A stretch of DNA of 64,000 bases from assembly GCF_036323735.1 (NCBI RefSeq), contig NC_086037.1, forward strand, positions 63,422,502 through 63,486,501. The letters are read 5' to 3'. The notes under the pieces are model-generated. The model saw only the letters and a program-made list of their open reading frames with translations. It was not told the origin of the DNA and did no database searches. Source of the DNA: Rattus norvegicus (lineage: Eukaryota > Chordata > Mammalia > Rodentia > Muridae). Every line of letters begins with the position of its first letter. Position 1 is the stretch's first letter. Position numbers and translations under genes: made by a program. Below are positions 25,415 through 37,060 of the stretch, piece by piece.

Positions 25415-25925
25415 TTGTAGACATTATTTAAATCCTAGCCCAAGGGTTTCTACTCCGCCTTTGGTTATTGAGTTCCTGGATAAAAATACACACACAGTTT
25501 TCATATTTACAATGAGTCCTAAACAGCACAATAGCTAGGCAGCTGCCTGCCCTCCATGCCGTTAGAATCTATTCTCCTATCAATAACCCCAAGTTATTAC
25601 TTATTATTTAAACTATGTTCCATCTGGGTTGCTCTTAATCAGCCCCGTCAGCCATCCATCCCTCAGGACCATGTTTTTGTGGCTCACCTAATGCATGGTG
25701 GCTTCTCCTTCCTCCTCCTGCCTTCTTGGCCCCTCATTCCTTCTGACCACAACCCCCCATGAAACCTAAAACCCACCTAAGTCTCTTTCATCCAGCTATT
25801 GGTTGTTGGCATCTTTATTTACCAAATCAGAGATAACTTAGGGCCAGGGTCACTTAGCATCCTCAGTAAGGACTCTCATCTTTGGGGAAACCAGTCCTGG
25901 GGCCCAAAATTAGCATCCGAATACA
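25415..25925. mobile_element. LTR-like rodent repeat, copy 1
   Basis: About 510 bp beginning TGTAGACATTATTTAAATC and ending near CATCCGAATACA. Block order and length match the copy at 35005-35513 (CGCCTTTGGTTATTGAGTTC, ATAACCCCAAGTTAT, CTTTATTTACCAAATCAGAG, CACTTAGC). The TG...CA ends suggest a solo LTR. Family name and orientation are uncertain. Confidence 0.7.
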
Positions 25926-26299
25926 AGCAGCAGGAGGCCAACCCCCTACAGATGTGTCCTGCCCAACAGTGTTGGTGATGATGAAATCCTTTCTGGGACT
26001 GCAGAAGCTGACTAAGAGAAGGCAGTGAGGCTGGGAGGGATCCTTGTCACTTGTGGGAGAGCATTACTACCTGGTCACTCAGGTCCCTCATCTTCAAAGC
26101 AGGGACAGAAGGATATGCTGTGTTGGGGAAGGGTGGATTAAATATGAGATATGAGTTTCTTTCTGCCACACTTCTTAAGATGGATAAAGCCCACAAAGAG
26201 TTTGATGAAATCAGTGGTGCATATAAAGCTCTGAGCGCAGGGCCAGCATGCATTGTGCCCCCAGACTACGTGCTCATCTGTCACTGTGGCGCTTAGAGG
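25926..26299. other. Unique intronic sequence
   Basis: Nothing recognised. Confidence 0.45.
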
Positions 26300-26500
26300 A
26301 GAGCTCACACATCCCCTATGTCATTGTCCTAAGCACTGTGTGAACCACAGTTATTCCACACAGCTCTGGGAGATGAGTGCTGTGTGCCTTGTCTATAGAT
26401 AGTGAAACTGAGGCACAGAGAACCAAAGCCATTTCCTTAAAGTCTTGTAATAACCATTTAAGGTCAAGGTAAGATCCACAGTGCTCTGGCGCTACACTGC
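26300..26500 (-). mobile_element. MIR SINE fragment
   Basis: Read on +, AGTGAAACTGAGGCACAGAG followed by a CTTAAAGTCTTG region is the reverse complement of the MIR core and 3' block. Confidence 0.7.
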
Positions 26501-26569
26501 AGCTATGTTCAGGTCCCAAGCTATAGCATCTACTCATGGATTGGATTTGTCTAACAGACATCTGGTTTA

Positions 26570-26875
26570 TCTGTGTGTGGGGCGAATGTTCATGTAGGTA
26601 CACACATGCGTGCAGGTACAGGTGCCGTGTGTATATGTGTGTGGAGGCCATAGGTTGGTCAACCTTGTCGTTTAGAGACAAGATCTTCCATTGACCATTA
26701 GGCTATACTGGCCAACCAGTGAGCCCTAGGGATCCTCCTGTCTCTGCATCCCTGCACTGGGATTACCAAGCACAGTGACACGCAGGATTTGTTTTGCATG
26801 AATTTTGGCAATTGAACTCAGGTCCTCACGCTTGCAAGGCAAGTACTTTACCTATCAGCTTCTCTCCCCAGCCCC
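26570..26875 (-). mobile_element. B4A SINE, near full length, minus strand
   Basis: A TG-rich start, GACAAGATCTTCCATTGACC, TACTGGCCAACCAGTGAGCC, GGGATCCTCCTGTCTCTGCA, TTGAACTCAGGTCCTCACGC and TTCTCTCCCCAGCCCC follow the complete reverse complement of B4A. Confidence 0.92.
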
Positions 26876-26990
26876 ATCAAGCACTTATTGATCTTCTATG
26901 TGGCAGGTCTCTGATAGGCACTAAGAATACAGGGGCAAAGGAGACAGACAAGTCCCACCCCTGAGAAACTCATGGCACTGTGTCAGACTG
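26876..26990 (-). mobile_element. L2 LINE 3'-end fragment
   Basis: Read on +, CACTTATTGATCTTCTATGT, GGCACTAAGAATACAGGGGC and CCACCCCTGAGAAACTCATG match the reverse complement of the L2 3' end. Confidence 0.7.
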
Positions 26991-28114
26991 ACTATCTATC
27001 CGCTGTATGGACTTGGATCTGAAATTTTTCCCTGATGGACTCTGAACTTGCTGGATGTGGCTTTGTATCATTACTGGACCAGGGTTACCCATGATGAACC
27101 GCAAGCATGTAGGTTACCCTTGCGTGTATGAAGACATTCCCCCTGCTCTGGTGAGGTTCTTTGGTGCCAACCAGTAGGACTTGCCTCTCCAAGGGTAGGG
27201 TGAGCCTGACTCTGAGACCATGGTCTCCTCGTTAATGAAGCCATCAGTTACATCTGAAGCAATCACCAGTTGGCAAGGAGGCTAGGACCAGGCACCACTG
27301 TCAGAAAGGGAGTGCTCCTGGGGGAGGTGGCAGACTGATGACTCTTTAATCCTTGAACTTTGGCAGTAACAATATTACTTGAAGGTCTGTAATACATTTA
27401 TGGTTATCATCTGACATTTTCCCTCACACACATCATCTTTTTTTTTTCTGGTTTTACTTTTAAATTCCCCGTGGAATCATTGACATGAAATTCTGAGGGG
27501 AAATTGGGAACCTTAGTGACTGTTTAACGCAAATGAGGCAGTGTCCTTTCCAAGAGGAAATCATCTTTATGATATTGGCATAAGACAGTTTCTGAAAATG
27601 TAGACTAGTGAGGACACAGCCTGAGAGAGACAACTGGGGTTCCCAGGCTTTCAGCCTGTACAATTCCTGAGTCTGGCCTGGGGGAAGCCCAATTTGGAGC
27701 AGCAAGGCTGGTTCTAGGTGATCTCCCTACCTGTCTTTCCCATCCTTTTACCTGGATTAGCTCATGGACAGTCACCTGTGTCACAGCTGAGCAGTGCATT
27801 GGTGAAATAAGGGCGTGGCACTTCCCTCTGGCTTCACACCATCCACAGAGCCAGAGTCTGTGTGGGTGGAGGCCCTACTGTGGTGCAGACACTGCTCCTA
27901 TGCTGTGCACGAATTTGCTCATTTGATATTCCAAAGGCATTAGCCTTGCTCATCAGAAAAAAAGCAACATTAATGCCACCAAGAGGTCACGTTTGAATGT
28001 GCATCTGCACGTGGGAATTCCTTACAAGAATATTTCTATTAATACCTAGACCTACCAATCCTTTTGTGTTCCTCTATCTTCCCAGCTCCAGGAAGATGGG
28101 ACCAGCAAACCCAG
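26991..28114. other. Unique intronic sequence with possible MIR trace
   Basis: Mostly unrecognised. 27865-27955 resembles a minus-strand MIR/L2 core (GCAGACACTGCTCCTATGCT, TTTGCTCATTTGATATTCC), but weakly. A T9 run lies near 27440. Confidence 0.45.
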
Positions 28115-28190
28115 TTTATGTCATCCTAGGGATCAAGCCCAGGGTTTTATTATGCTAGGCAGCACAATTCCCTGCCAACCATTTCCCCAG
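28115..28190 (-). mobile_element. ID/B4-head SINE fragment
   Basis: GGGATCAAGCCCAGGGTTTT, ATGCTAGGCAGCACAATTCC and CATTTCCCCAG follow the tRNA-Ala-derived head in reverse complement. Diverged. Confidence 0.6.
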
Positions 28191-28486
28191 AACATATACT
28201 GACCCTCACAGTCTAGGGGCTGATTGCCTAGGCTCAACACAATGCATCTCATTCAGGAATTCTTAGGTAGGGAGTATCATCTGGATGCTTTCTCATTTAT
28301 ATGTCTGATGTCTGGGCAAGGACAGACCAGCAGCTAGCAGAGGTAGGCTCTCAGGACATCTTCCTGTCAGGATTGCCAGCATGGAAGCTTCCAGAAGGCT
28401 GTGCTTTTCCCAGGGTGCCTTGTGCTCCACTATCTGTGCTCTGCTCCCAGGTTTCATTGGCAAGTTAAATTCTAAAACTTTTGAAC

Positions 28487-28495
<9 letters not shown>
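28191..28495. other. Unique intronic sequence
   Basis: Nothing recognised. Confidence 0.45.
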
Positions 28496-28517
<22 letters not shown>

Positions 28518-28518
28518 T
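28496..28518. repeat. (ATG)n microsatellite
   Basis: About seven perfect trinucleotide units. The minus strand reads poly-His by chance. Confidence 0.9.
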
Positions 28519-28730
28519 GGTTTAAAAGATTTCACTTTCCCCTCAAAGAGCTTCCCATTCATTGTTGTAGTGATTAATATTGGAACATCATTCAGAAATC
28601 ACAGGTATGTCTTGCCTTAGCTCTCCAGAAGGGTGAGGAACACTCTGCCATTCTGATGCCCTAAATGACAGTTGCCACAACTGAACCTCATTAAGAAAAT
28701 TCCATAGGGCATTTTAAAACAAGACCTTCC

Positions 28731-28734
<4 letters not shown>

Positions 28735-28767
<33 letters not shown>

Positions 28768-28844
28768 TTCGGAGCTGAGGACCGAACCCAGGGCCTTGCG
28801 CTCGCTAGGCAAGCGCTCTACTGCTGAACTAAATCCCCAACCCC
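28735..28844 (-). mobile_element. ID SINE (BC1/tRNA-Ala family), young copy
   Basis: The reverse complement reads GGGGTTGGGGATTTAGTTCA, then AGCGCTTGCCTAGCGAGCGC, AAGGCCCTGGGTTCGGTCC and TCAGCTCCG, followed by an A-rich tail with GAAAA interruptions. The Pol III A box (28823-28835) and B box (28779-28789) are intact. A perfect 14-bp target duplication, AAGACCTTCCTTTT, flanks it at 28721-28734 and 28845-28858. High ID copy number and this form point to rat. It probably has little effect on the host intron. Confidence 0.97.
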
Positions 28845-29043
28845 AAGACCTTCCTTTTAAGTTGGTATGTATTCATTCACACGCCACACATGTGTATCAC
28901 ACCACATGTGTACATCACATACACAGTGGTAGGTTTTCTATGCCTAATTTTTATTCATGTCCATTACACATTTTGACCATATTCACCCCATGCCCTCCTC
29001 TTTTCTCCCTCCTTCCATGCCTGATAATCATCTCCCACCCACA

Positions 29044-29046
<3 letters not shown>

Positions 29047-29112
<66 letters not shown>
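29047..29112. repeat. (TA)n microsatellite
   Basis: About 33 TA units with one ACA-type interruption near 29092. Prone to length change and cruciform formation. Confidence 0.97.
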
Positions 29113-29113
<1 letters not shown>

Positions 29114-29399
29114 ATAGCAAGTGCTAGTTTTCTTCTTCCATGGTTTAGTGGACTCTGCACAACTCTACCGTCACATGCACCACCCTTTTCCACCCAGTAG
29201 TCTGTTGATGGACAGCTAGGCAGGTGATGTCCCTTGCTTATTTTGAACAGTGCTGGAGCAAATCCAGCTGTGAAGGGACTGTGTCTGCTGTACTGTGGTT
29301 CCTTTTGACATATTCGAGGGCAAGCTATAACTGGCTCGCATAACAGTGATATTTTTACTTTTTGGAGGCACCTCCACAATATTTTCCCCCTTTTCCTGG

Positions 29400-30200
29400 T
29401 TACAAAAACAAAATGAAAGAGAAATTTCTCATTAGCTGAACAGCGGTCTCAATTCAATTTTGAATGTACTCACTGGTTGGGACTCGGTTAGCTTTGGCCT
29501 ATTTCTCTCGAATCTACCCAATTTTAACAAATATTTTTGAGGTGCATTGTCTGCTAAGGGAAAAGTGATTTGGCTCCTGAATTACTTTACTATAAATAGC
29601 CACAAAGAGTCAGATGCAAACCTGAAATCAGTCGGCCGCTTTTGCATGAAGCCAGAGTATTTTAGGACTGCAGAGCCCCCTGTGTCGCCAGAGGCTTAAA
29701 TTGTACAAGTCAGAATTCCGATTTTAATAATGAATGGTGACGGGGATATAAAGTGGTCACGAGGTTTTGATTTTCTACATGCAATCCTAAATGCAATCCC
29801 CCTATTGAAAGTGCTGATAAAATTTTAAGGATTTTCTGTAATTTTAAATTGTTTGCATTGGCATGCAGGCAGAGCCAACCCATCCTTTTTGAAACAGGAA
29901 TGCATACTTTGTTTGAATGCATAAAGGGTCCTTTCAACAAGTTAATTGTCTTTAGTTGTTGTGGGAATAAAGGCCCAGTTGCTTCTAGACTAGAGTCCTT
30001 ATGCCAGGTGGAAAGGCAGATCGCACTGGTCATTGCCAATCGTGTTGCACCGTGGAAAGCACCTGTAAATTGCAGACCCGAGCAGACCCTAGCGGCTGAT
30101 TCCCTGGGCTTGGCTGGTTTCTATGTGGCTTGGTGGATTTGCTGGTGAGACAGTTTGACAGGTGTTGTTGCTGATGTCTGCAGGGCTGAACACGTGGATT
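29400..30200. promoter_or_regulatory. Candidate conserved non-coding block
   Basis: Inference only. This 0.8-kb stretch has no recognisable repeat, an AT-rich composition with retained CpGs, and dense developmental-type motifs: a perfect MEF2 consensus CTATAAATAG at 29590-29599, TTAATTG, TTTGCAT and GATA-like words. No coding exon is supported. Confidence 0.35.
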
Positions 30201-30739
30201 TCCTAGACGATGACCTCAGGAGGAGGGAGAAGGCTCTGTGTGCATGCGTGCATGTGTGTGTTTCAGCAGTTGAAGAAGCTGAGATGGTTGGTTCCCAGGA
30301 GACTTAGGAGAGGTAGACAGGGTACAGTGTGGAGCTAATTACAGAAAAATGCCACATGGCTGGCTTTTAAAGCACTCACCAAGCCCCAAGCATGTTCTGT
30401 TTACCGTCTACCCAGTGATAAGGTAGAAATTATGTCTATCCATGAACACATTTGGCTCCTAGCTCACCGAGGCAGCACAGTGTCAGCTTTGCTCTGCTGA
30501 AATTTATTTGTTTCTTTAAAAAAACCTATGTAATGCTAATTTAATAAAATATGGTTATTGAGCTTTGGGGAGGGGCTGAGAAGAATTTCAACTTTTAATT
30601 TTCCATCCAGAGTGACCCCAGTCTGAGGTTTTTCTGCTTTTACTGTTAGAGGTCACAGTGTATTGTTTTATTGTAAGAGGGTTTTGTATACAGGAACTGT
30701 ACTCTCGGTCTTGTCTGTCTGTCTACTGGGCTTCACCTT

Positions 30740-30931
30740 AGGTTTTGAGACAGGGTCTCACTAAATTCATTCCTTGCTGATTCAACCAGACTGGCTGACC
30801 ATTAGTCCCCAGGAAATCCACCGGTCTCCTCAATACCAGGTACACACATCATACATGGCTGCTAGAGATCCAAACTTGGGTCCTTGAGCTTGTATGTCAA
30901 GCACTAACCCACCTAGTAATCTCTCCAGCAT
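30740..30931 (-). mobile_element. B4A-type SINE, minus strand
   Basis: Read on +, GAGACAGGGTCTCACTAAAT, CCAGACTGGCTGACCATTAG, TCCTTGAGCTTGTATGTCA and AGTAATCTCTCCAGCA. The element is diverged but in complete order. Confidence 0.8.
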
Positions 30932-31892
30932 CAATATGTGTCATCTATCAAAACGTGTCATCTTTAGGACTCTAAAGAGTCAAGCAAGGCGCTGGACCAC
31001 CCAGTGAGTGAGTGGGATGGTACCCTGGTGTTTATTGGTCTGCCAACCAATGATGGATAAGGACTTCATGGTGAGTGGCAAGATGGCAAGTCTTGGGCTT
31101 TGCTGACTAGGGTGGAGTAAGTCTTGCCCTTTGCAGAAGCATGCTGTAGAACAGAGGAGATCTGTAGACACAGCTATGCTGACAGGCTCTCATCTGTTTT
31201 GTCTTTGCAGTAAGAGTTAGTTACCACTCTGTTAAGAGTCTCTGGCAAGGGTGGATATTCTCTGAACACTGATTCTGAAAGATCCTCGGCCCTGTTGATG
31301 TGAACAGGCCCAATTTTGGGTTGGGTAAGTTGAACAGAATAATAAAGGTAAAGGAAAGTTCTGGTGAGAGTTGGTGATCATATGGTATGTGGGCAGATCT
31401 GCATTCTGACAGAAGCAGACACTCTACGTTGTAAAGTGAGATGGAAGATGGAACCATCCTACTGGTCCTCCTTTTATCACTGAGTGTCCCGCACTCTGGG
31501 AACATCTTGGTTCTGGGCAGACGGAGACATGTTGGGAGAGAGTCGGGATGAGGCATTGCCTAGGTAGGTATGGCAGGGATTTAACTTCCCTGTGTTGGTA
31601 ACACAAACCTCCACTAGAACAAGTCACATTCCTGACACCAAACCATTTGCGTACTTCACACAAGGAGAAAGAAAGCGCAGAGGTCAGAGAGAAAGCCGCT
31701 CCGCACCTCTCTCTCCATGCAAGCTCTGGTTGGATCTGCCTCCAGCTAAAGGTACATGAACCAGAACTTTCTGCTCTGGACACGGAGACGTCAGAATGGT
31801 TAGTGGTGAACTTAGACAGGGAGGGGAGAGCATTCCTTGCCACAGTCCATATGTACCATGTCCACAGGCCCAGTTCAACTTCCTTTATATTC
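30932..31892. other. Unique intronic sequence
   Basis: No repeat recognised before the CCA-rich array. Open frames entering the array from here are not supported as exons. Confidence 0.5.
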
Positions 31893-32640
31893 CTCCACCA
31901 CCACCACCACCACCACCACCCCCACCACCACCACCACCACCATCACCTCCACCACCATCATTACCACCACCACCATCACCACCATCATTACCACCTCTAC
32001 TACCATCATTACCACCACCACCATTACCTCCACCACCATCATTACCACCACCACCACCACCACCATCACCACCACCTCCACCACCATCATTACCACCACC
32101 ACCACCACCACCACCATCATTACCACTACCACCACCACCACCACCATCATTACCACCACCACCACCACTACCACCTCCACCACCATCATTACCACCACCA
32201 CCACCACTACCACCTCTACCACCATCATTACCACCACCACCACCACCACCACCACCTCCACCACCATCATTACCACCACCACCATCACCACCATCATTAC
32301 CACCTCTACTACCATCATTACCACCACCACCATTACCACCACCACCACCACCACCACCACCACCACCTCCACCACCATCATTACCACCACCACCACCACC
32401 ACCACCATCATTACCACCACCACCACCACTACCACCTCCACCACCATCATTACCACCACCACCACCACCACTACCACCTCCACCACCATCATTACCACCA
32501 CCACTACCACCATCACCACGACCATCACCATCTCTACCATCACTACCACCACTACTAGCACCACTACCACCACCACCACAACCACCACCATCTCCACCAT
32601 CACCACTACCACCACTACCCCCAGCATTACCACCACTACC
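31893..32640. repeat. (CCA)n / CCACCATCATTA higher-order array
   Basis: About 750 bp built from CCA triplets with regularly placed CATCATTACC and CCTCCACC variants. All three forward frames stay open (His-, Pro- and Thr-rich) and the reverse frames read Val/Met. This is the signature of a triplet repeat, not a gene. A perfect 85-bp block occurs twice (31944-32028 and 32253-32337). Confidence 0.97.
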
Positions 32641-34253
32641 ATGCTCCCTCTTCCCAGGGTGGCTCTAGATTAAGGGATCATAGAACTTTGTTTACCTCAT
32701 TACACTAGGATGGTGGGAACTGGCTCTTTCTGTATCAAACCATCTCTATAGTCTCTTTTTAGAACTTCCAAGGCCAGAATACTGTTGACTTTCACTCTGT
32801 TTCTATGGTCACATTTGCTCAAGAGAGAATGATTCAGTATGGGCCCTCACAGGACAGAATGGGGTGAAAAGCAGTTGAAATCCAGGGAAAAAAAAACAGC
32901 AAGAAAATTATTGAGAGAACAGGGGAGTTCCCAACTGGATGTCTTTCCTACAAGATGAGTTAATGAGATTCCCTGCTTTCTTATAGAGCTGTATTCAGTT
33001 TGTCTTACATTGTTTGGTTTGTAAAAGGATTTGGCTTTGTGTTACAGAACTAATTGCTCACTAGATACAACATGGATATCAAAATACATTATAAATATTA
33101 ATTAATCCCCACCTAATTCTCTGGCAAGCACAAATAACCAGTGGCATATTTATTGAATTTGTAAGCAACAATAGGATTCTTGGAGACTTGTCCTTTTCTG
33201 TGGTGTCTTTCTCATCCTTCCCCATGTGTCAAAATGCCTCCCCTCCTTGGAGAGCCTATCGTACACTATTCCATAGCAACCATTAACAGGAACATTGAGG
33301 ATAATATCAAAATTAATGGGCATTTATTTACTGACTGTTCACTCTTTGCCAGGCTTTGGAGCGAGGGAAATGTTATAGCCACCCACCCCAGCTCACCCCC
33401 AAGGAGGGAAAGGAGTTGCTATGAGCTGGTTGGGGGATGGTGCTCATAAAGTTCAGGATCAAAGTCACTCAGCTGCTTTTCCTGATTTGCATATTGAAGG
33501 GACCAAATGTTTGTTGACAAGTTCATTCATATGTTTTCCGAGACATTTTTCTGAACTCCAGCTCCGAATGGCAGCATGCTAAGAGTCCACAGAAAAACCT
33601 CCTGGTGTTGGGTGCTGAATGCTGATCATGGACCCAGCATGCCTTCTGCTTTCCAAGAGCAGCTAGCTGTATTCTTTGCATAAGGCCTCAGGCTTGATAA
33701 ATAGGCACTTCTTAGTTTTATAAACATTGAGAATAGCCTATTTGCATAGAATTTGTTTTGGTAATATTCATCCTCAATGCTCCCCCTAACTTCTCCTACG
33801 TTTATTCCCTACCTCTCCCGAACTTCAAGTCCTGTTCTGTTTTCCTTATAACCAAAAGGGTCCAATTACTGCTGGCTGCCTGTATACTCGTGGGTGTGAG
33901 ACCCTTCTTCCCTGGGTCACAGTTGACCTACAGGAGGCAACACCATTAAAGAACACAGACTCTGTCCACGCAGTTCCTCAGCTGTGGGTGGATGTTCATG
34001 GGCCCCTCCCCACTCTTTATTGGACCTTTGCCTAGGTTGATCTTATGTGGGTCATGCAGGGAACTATATCTATTGTGAAGTCATGAGTGTAGTAGTCACG
34101 TCATGAACAGAGGATTCTCCTTCTCAGTCGTCTTTGATCTCTGACTCTTATGATTTCTGTTTTTTTCTTCCATGATGGTCCCTGCACCTTGTGGGAATTG
34201 GTATGGTATTTAATGACCAAGCATTGGCTATTTCTTAAACAGAGGGAAAAAAA
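32641..34253. other. Unique intronic sequence
   Basis: 1.6 kb without a firm repeat. 33310-33450 weakly resembles a minus-strand L2 end. No exon is supported. Confidence 0.45.
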
Positions 34254-34350
34254 CAGTATGTATGTGTGTGTAAAATAGGTATGTGTATGTGTTATGTATG
34301 TTTGTGCATATGCAATGTGCATATACCTGTATGTGTGTACAGATATGTGT
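34254..34350. repeat. Degenerate TGTATG-rich sequence
   Basis: Imperfect TGTGTATG repeats interspersed with AT. Confidence 0.7.
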
Positions 34351-34531
34351 CTTGTATTTGTTTGCTTACAAATAGGGAAGGGGAAAAGTTAAGAGGTGAA
34401 AGAACATATTCTCAGCTTTCAAAACTCTCCTTATGCGTAGTTACACATGCATTTATGTTCTCAACTTTCCAGTCTCTTTATACCTCGACTCTCTATGAAG
34501 GCAGGGGTGTGTCTCTTTCTTTGAGCGTCAT

Positions 34532-34868
34532 TGTCTTACATAGGGTTTTACTGCTGTGGTCAGACACCATGACCAAGGCAACTCTTATAAAGGACAATAT
34601 TTAATTGGGGCTGGCTTACAGGTTCAGAGGTCCAATCCATTATCATCAAGGTGGGAACATGGCAGTGTCCAGGTAGGCATGGTGTAAGAGGAGCTGAGAG
34701 TTCTACATCTTCAACTGAAGGCTGCTAAGAGAAGACTGGCTTCTAGGCAGCTAGGATGAACCCACACTCACAATGACAGACCTACTCCAACAGGGCCACA
34801 CCTACTCCCACAAGGCCACACCTCCTAATAGTGACACTCCCTGGGCCAAGCTTATGCAAACCATCACA
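34532..34868 (-). mobile_element. LTR-like rodent repeat (solo LTR type)
   Basis: Begins TGTCTTACATAGGGTTTTAC and ends CAAACCATCACA, so the minus strand starts TGTGATGG and ends TAAGACA. It contains CACCATGACCAAGGCAACTC, TTTAATTGGGGCTGGCTTAC and two GGCCACACCT blocks. On the minus strand ATTAAA precedes the end like an LTR poly-A signal. Flanking GTCAT and ATCAT may be a 5-bp target duplication with one change. About 337 bp; no internal retroviral genes. Confidence 0.8.
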
Positions 34869-35004
34869 ATCATGTTCTTGTTCTAAACACATTTGTTGAC
34901 TGAATCAGTAAATAACACCAGACACAGAGAAAGAAAGTCTCATAGAAACCGTGTTCTCTGCACATAGGGGCATCTATAGAACAATCTCACTCAGTGTGGT
35001 ATAG

Positions 35005-35513
35005 TGTAGAAATTATTTAATCTCAATGGGGGGGGGGCTACTACCCTGCCTTTGATCATTCAGTTCCCAGATAAAACACACACACTTTTATTATTTATTA
35101 TAAGTCTTAATCAGCACTAGAGCTGGGCAGATATCTATCCTCTAAGCTATTCAAATCTATTTCCCTGTTGATAACCCCAAATTATAACCTGTAATGTTCT
35201 GTCCGGAACACTCTTAACTCCAATTGGCCAGCCTTCATGGCCATGCTTTTTTGACTCCCCTAACCCATGTGGCTTCCTTCTGCCCTCCTTCTCTCCTCCT
35301 CCTTCCTCTCCTCATGATTCTCCTCCAATGCCAAGCCCAAGCACCCCAAGCCTCACCTACCTCCATTCTGCCAGCTATAGGCTATAGGCACCTTTATTCA
35401 GCAATCAGGGATAAGTTGGGGGGCAAGGCCACTTAGCTTGACCTAGGTCTACGTGCAGATTCTCTGGTTCTTGTTGGCAACCAGACCTTGGGGGGCCAGT
35501 ATTCGCCATCACA
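35005..35513. mobile_element. LTR-like rodent repeat, copy 2
   Basis: About 509 bp, beginning TGTAGAAATTATTTAATCTC and ending CGCCATCACA. It is the same family and orientation as 25415-25925, roughly 80% similar by eye. It carries a run of G residues at about 35030-35038 and a CCTTTATTCAGCAATCAGGG block. Subfamily not resolved. Confidence 0.7.
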
Positions 35514-36579
35514 ATTCCTAGCAAAAGAAGACCAAACCTCAACAGTGGTAGGCTGACTCTCCTCTCAACTCTAGACCTTCTAGTGACCGGATGTGGAAGG
35601 AGTTAGCACCAGCAATGCTGTTCCACTCAGATCCTTCATAGAGAATGTCGCTGGTGCTACCATGAGCAGGGTTTATAGAAGATGCTTAGAAGGTCTTCCT
35701 GGGGACTGAGTGGGACCATGTCTTGTGACCTGGTTCCTATTTGTTCTTCATTATCATCCAGAGCTCAGTCTTTCGACCTGTAGTCTGAAGACCTAAGAAT
35801 GTGTCAGATTCTCTGGCCCCAGCACACATTCACATTCAGAATCAGAATCAGAGGCTGCACGTGGCCAGGATCCCGGGTGATGGCTGGCAGGTACACTGAG
35901 GCTTCCTCCAGGGGCTTCTTTGTAGTCAAGGCTTATGATGTGCAGAGTTTCAACAATTCAGAAATAGCAACTGAAATCACACATTCATCCCGAGCTAGTT
36001 CAACACTGAGTTTCTTTGAGATAGAATTCTACCAACTTAGCTTTGCGGTTTATCTAAAAGGCTTTGACAATTATATAAGTCTTTGATTTTTTTTTTTAAG
36101 TAGCAGAGGTTGGAAGGTCCTGGAAAAATGGTGTAATTATGAGTAACTACAGTTTTTCTGCAATAACAACATCTTTCAAGGAGTGAGAAGTATCAGGAGG
36201 AATCAAAGTGACCAAAGGCACAAAGGTCTTCTGATAAAACAGGGGCTAAGGCAAGGACAGTAGCTGAGTTCCACACTGCTCAGAGCAAAGCCAATCCTGC
36301 AGTAAATATTAGACAGTTGACCACAGCATTCAGGGCTTCTCATTTAGAAAACAGAAGGAGGAAAAAAAAACCCACATTCTCAGATAGAAATATTACTGTT
36401 GATCAGCACGACACACTGTGGGCTACGACTGCAAAGGTAACCTTCCTTATGATTAATTGAAGTTCTCACCTTTTGTCCACATCCACCACCACCACCCTCC
36501 CCAGCCCTGTTCTTTGGCGTCCTGTTTTGTTATTTTCAGTAGGAGTGAAGGGCAAAGACGACTGAGGGCTGCAGGATGA
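35514..36579. other. Unique intronic sequence
   Basis: No repeat recognised. Short A and T runs occur near 36087 and 36362. Confidence 0.45.
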
Positions 36580-37060
36580 CTTTTCAAGATGGGAGCGCAT
36601 ACAGGGACGTCTCTGCTCATGGGCTCCCCCAGTCAACGGTGAAATTATATCAGGGATGGCCTTTCCAAGGGCTAAAACTCATTATCACGCAGAATGTGAT
36701 AGCGATAAAAGATCAACACTTGGAAGCCAAAGCAAAATCTCACGTATGATAAATTAATTAGAATAGAAGTTACACAAATCCTAGACCTTCTCGGCGACCC
36801 TCATCTTATAATTACCTCTCCCTTTAAAGCAGACCGGAATCTTTTATGTATGAAGATGTTACCGTTGACCCTAAGTGCATTAAGAGTCAAGGAGACATTT
36901 TTCACATACTGAAAATAAGATTTGATTGAGTGCTTGCGAGTGGCCTAGTGAAATCTCATTAAACCACAGTTTATTTTAATTCTATATAAATGACAGAATA
37001 TTATCCATTAATTATAAGCCTGAAACCAGTTTGAAAAGACATGTTTCAAGAACTACAGCT
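36580..37060. promoter_or_regulatory. Candidate conserved non-coding block
   Basis: Inference only. Repeat-free and AT-rich, with several TAATTA words (36755, 37008 region), AAACCACAG (RUNX-like) and GATAA motifs, and retained CpGs. Such composition is common in deeply conserved enhancers, but conservation cannot be seen here. Confidence 0.35.

Noticed and set aside
28735..28844. tRNA gene.
   Set aside because: The tRNA-Ala-like head with A and B boxes is an ID SINE with an A-rich tail and target duplication, not a functional tRNA.
29047..29112. TATA-type promoter.
   Set aside because: It is a long TA microsatellite with no initiator, CpG or exon context.
31647..32673. Open frames of 255-303 codons (poly-His, poly-Pro, poly-Thr, poly-Val/Met).
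   Set aside because: They are translations of the CCA triplet array. Several frames stay open at once, which is expected for a triplet repeat and not for a gene.
25415..35513. Full-length endogenous provirus bounded by two LTRs.
   Set aside because: The interior contains MIR, L2, B4A and ID elements and unique DNA, with no retroviral coding sequence. The two copies look too diverged to be a young LTR pair.
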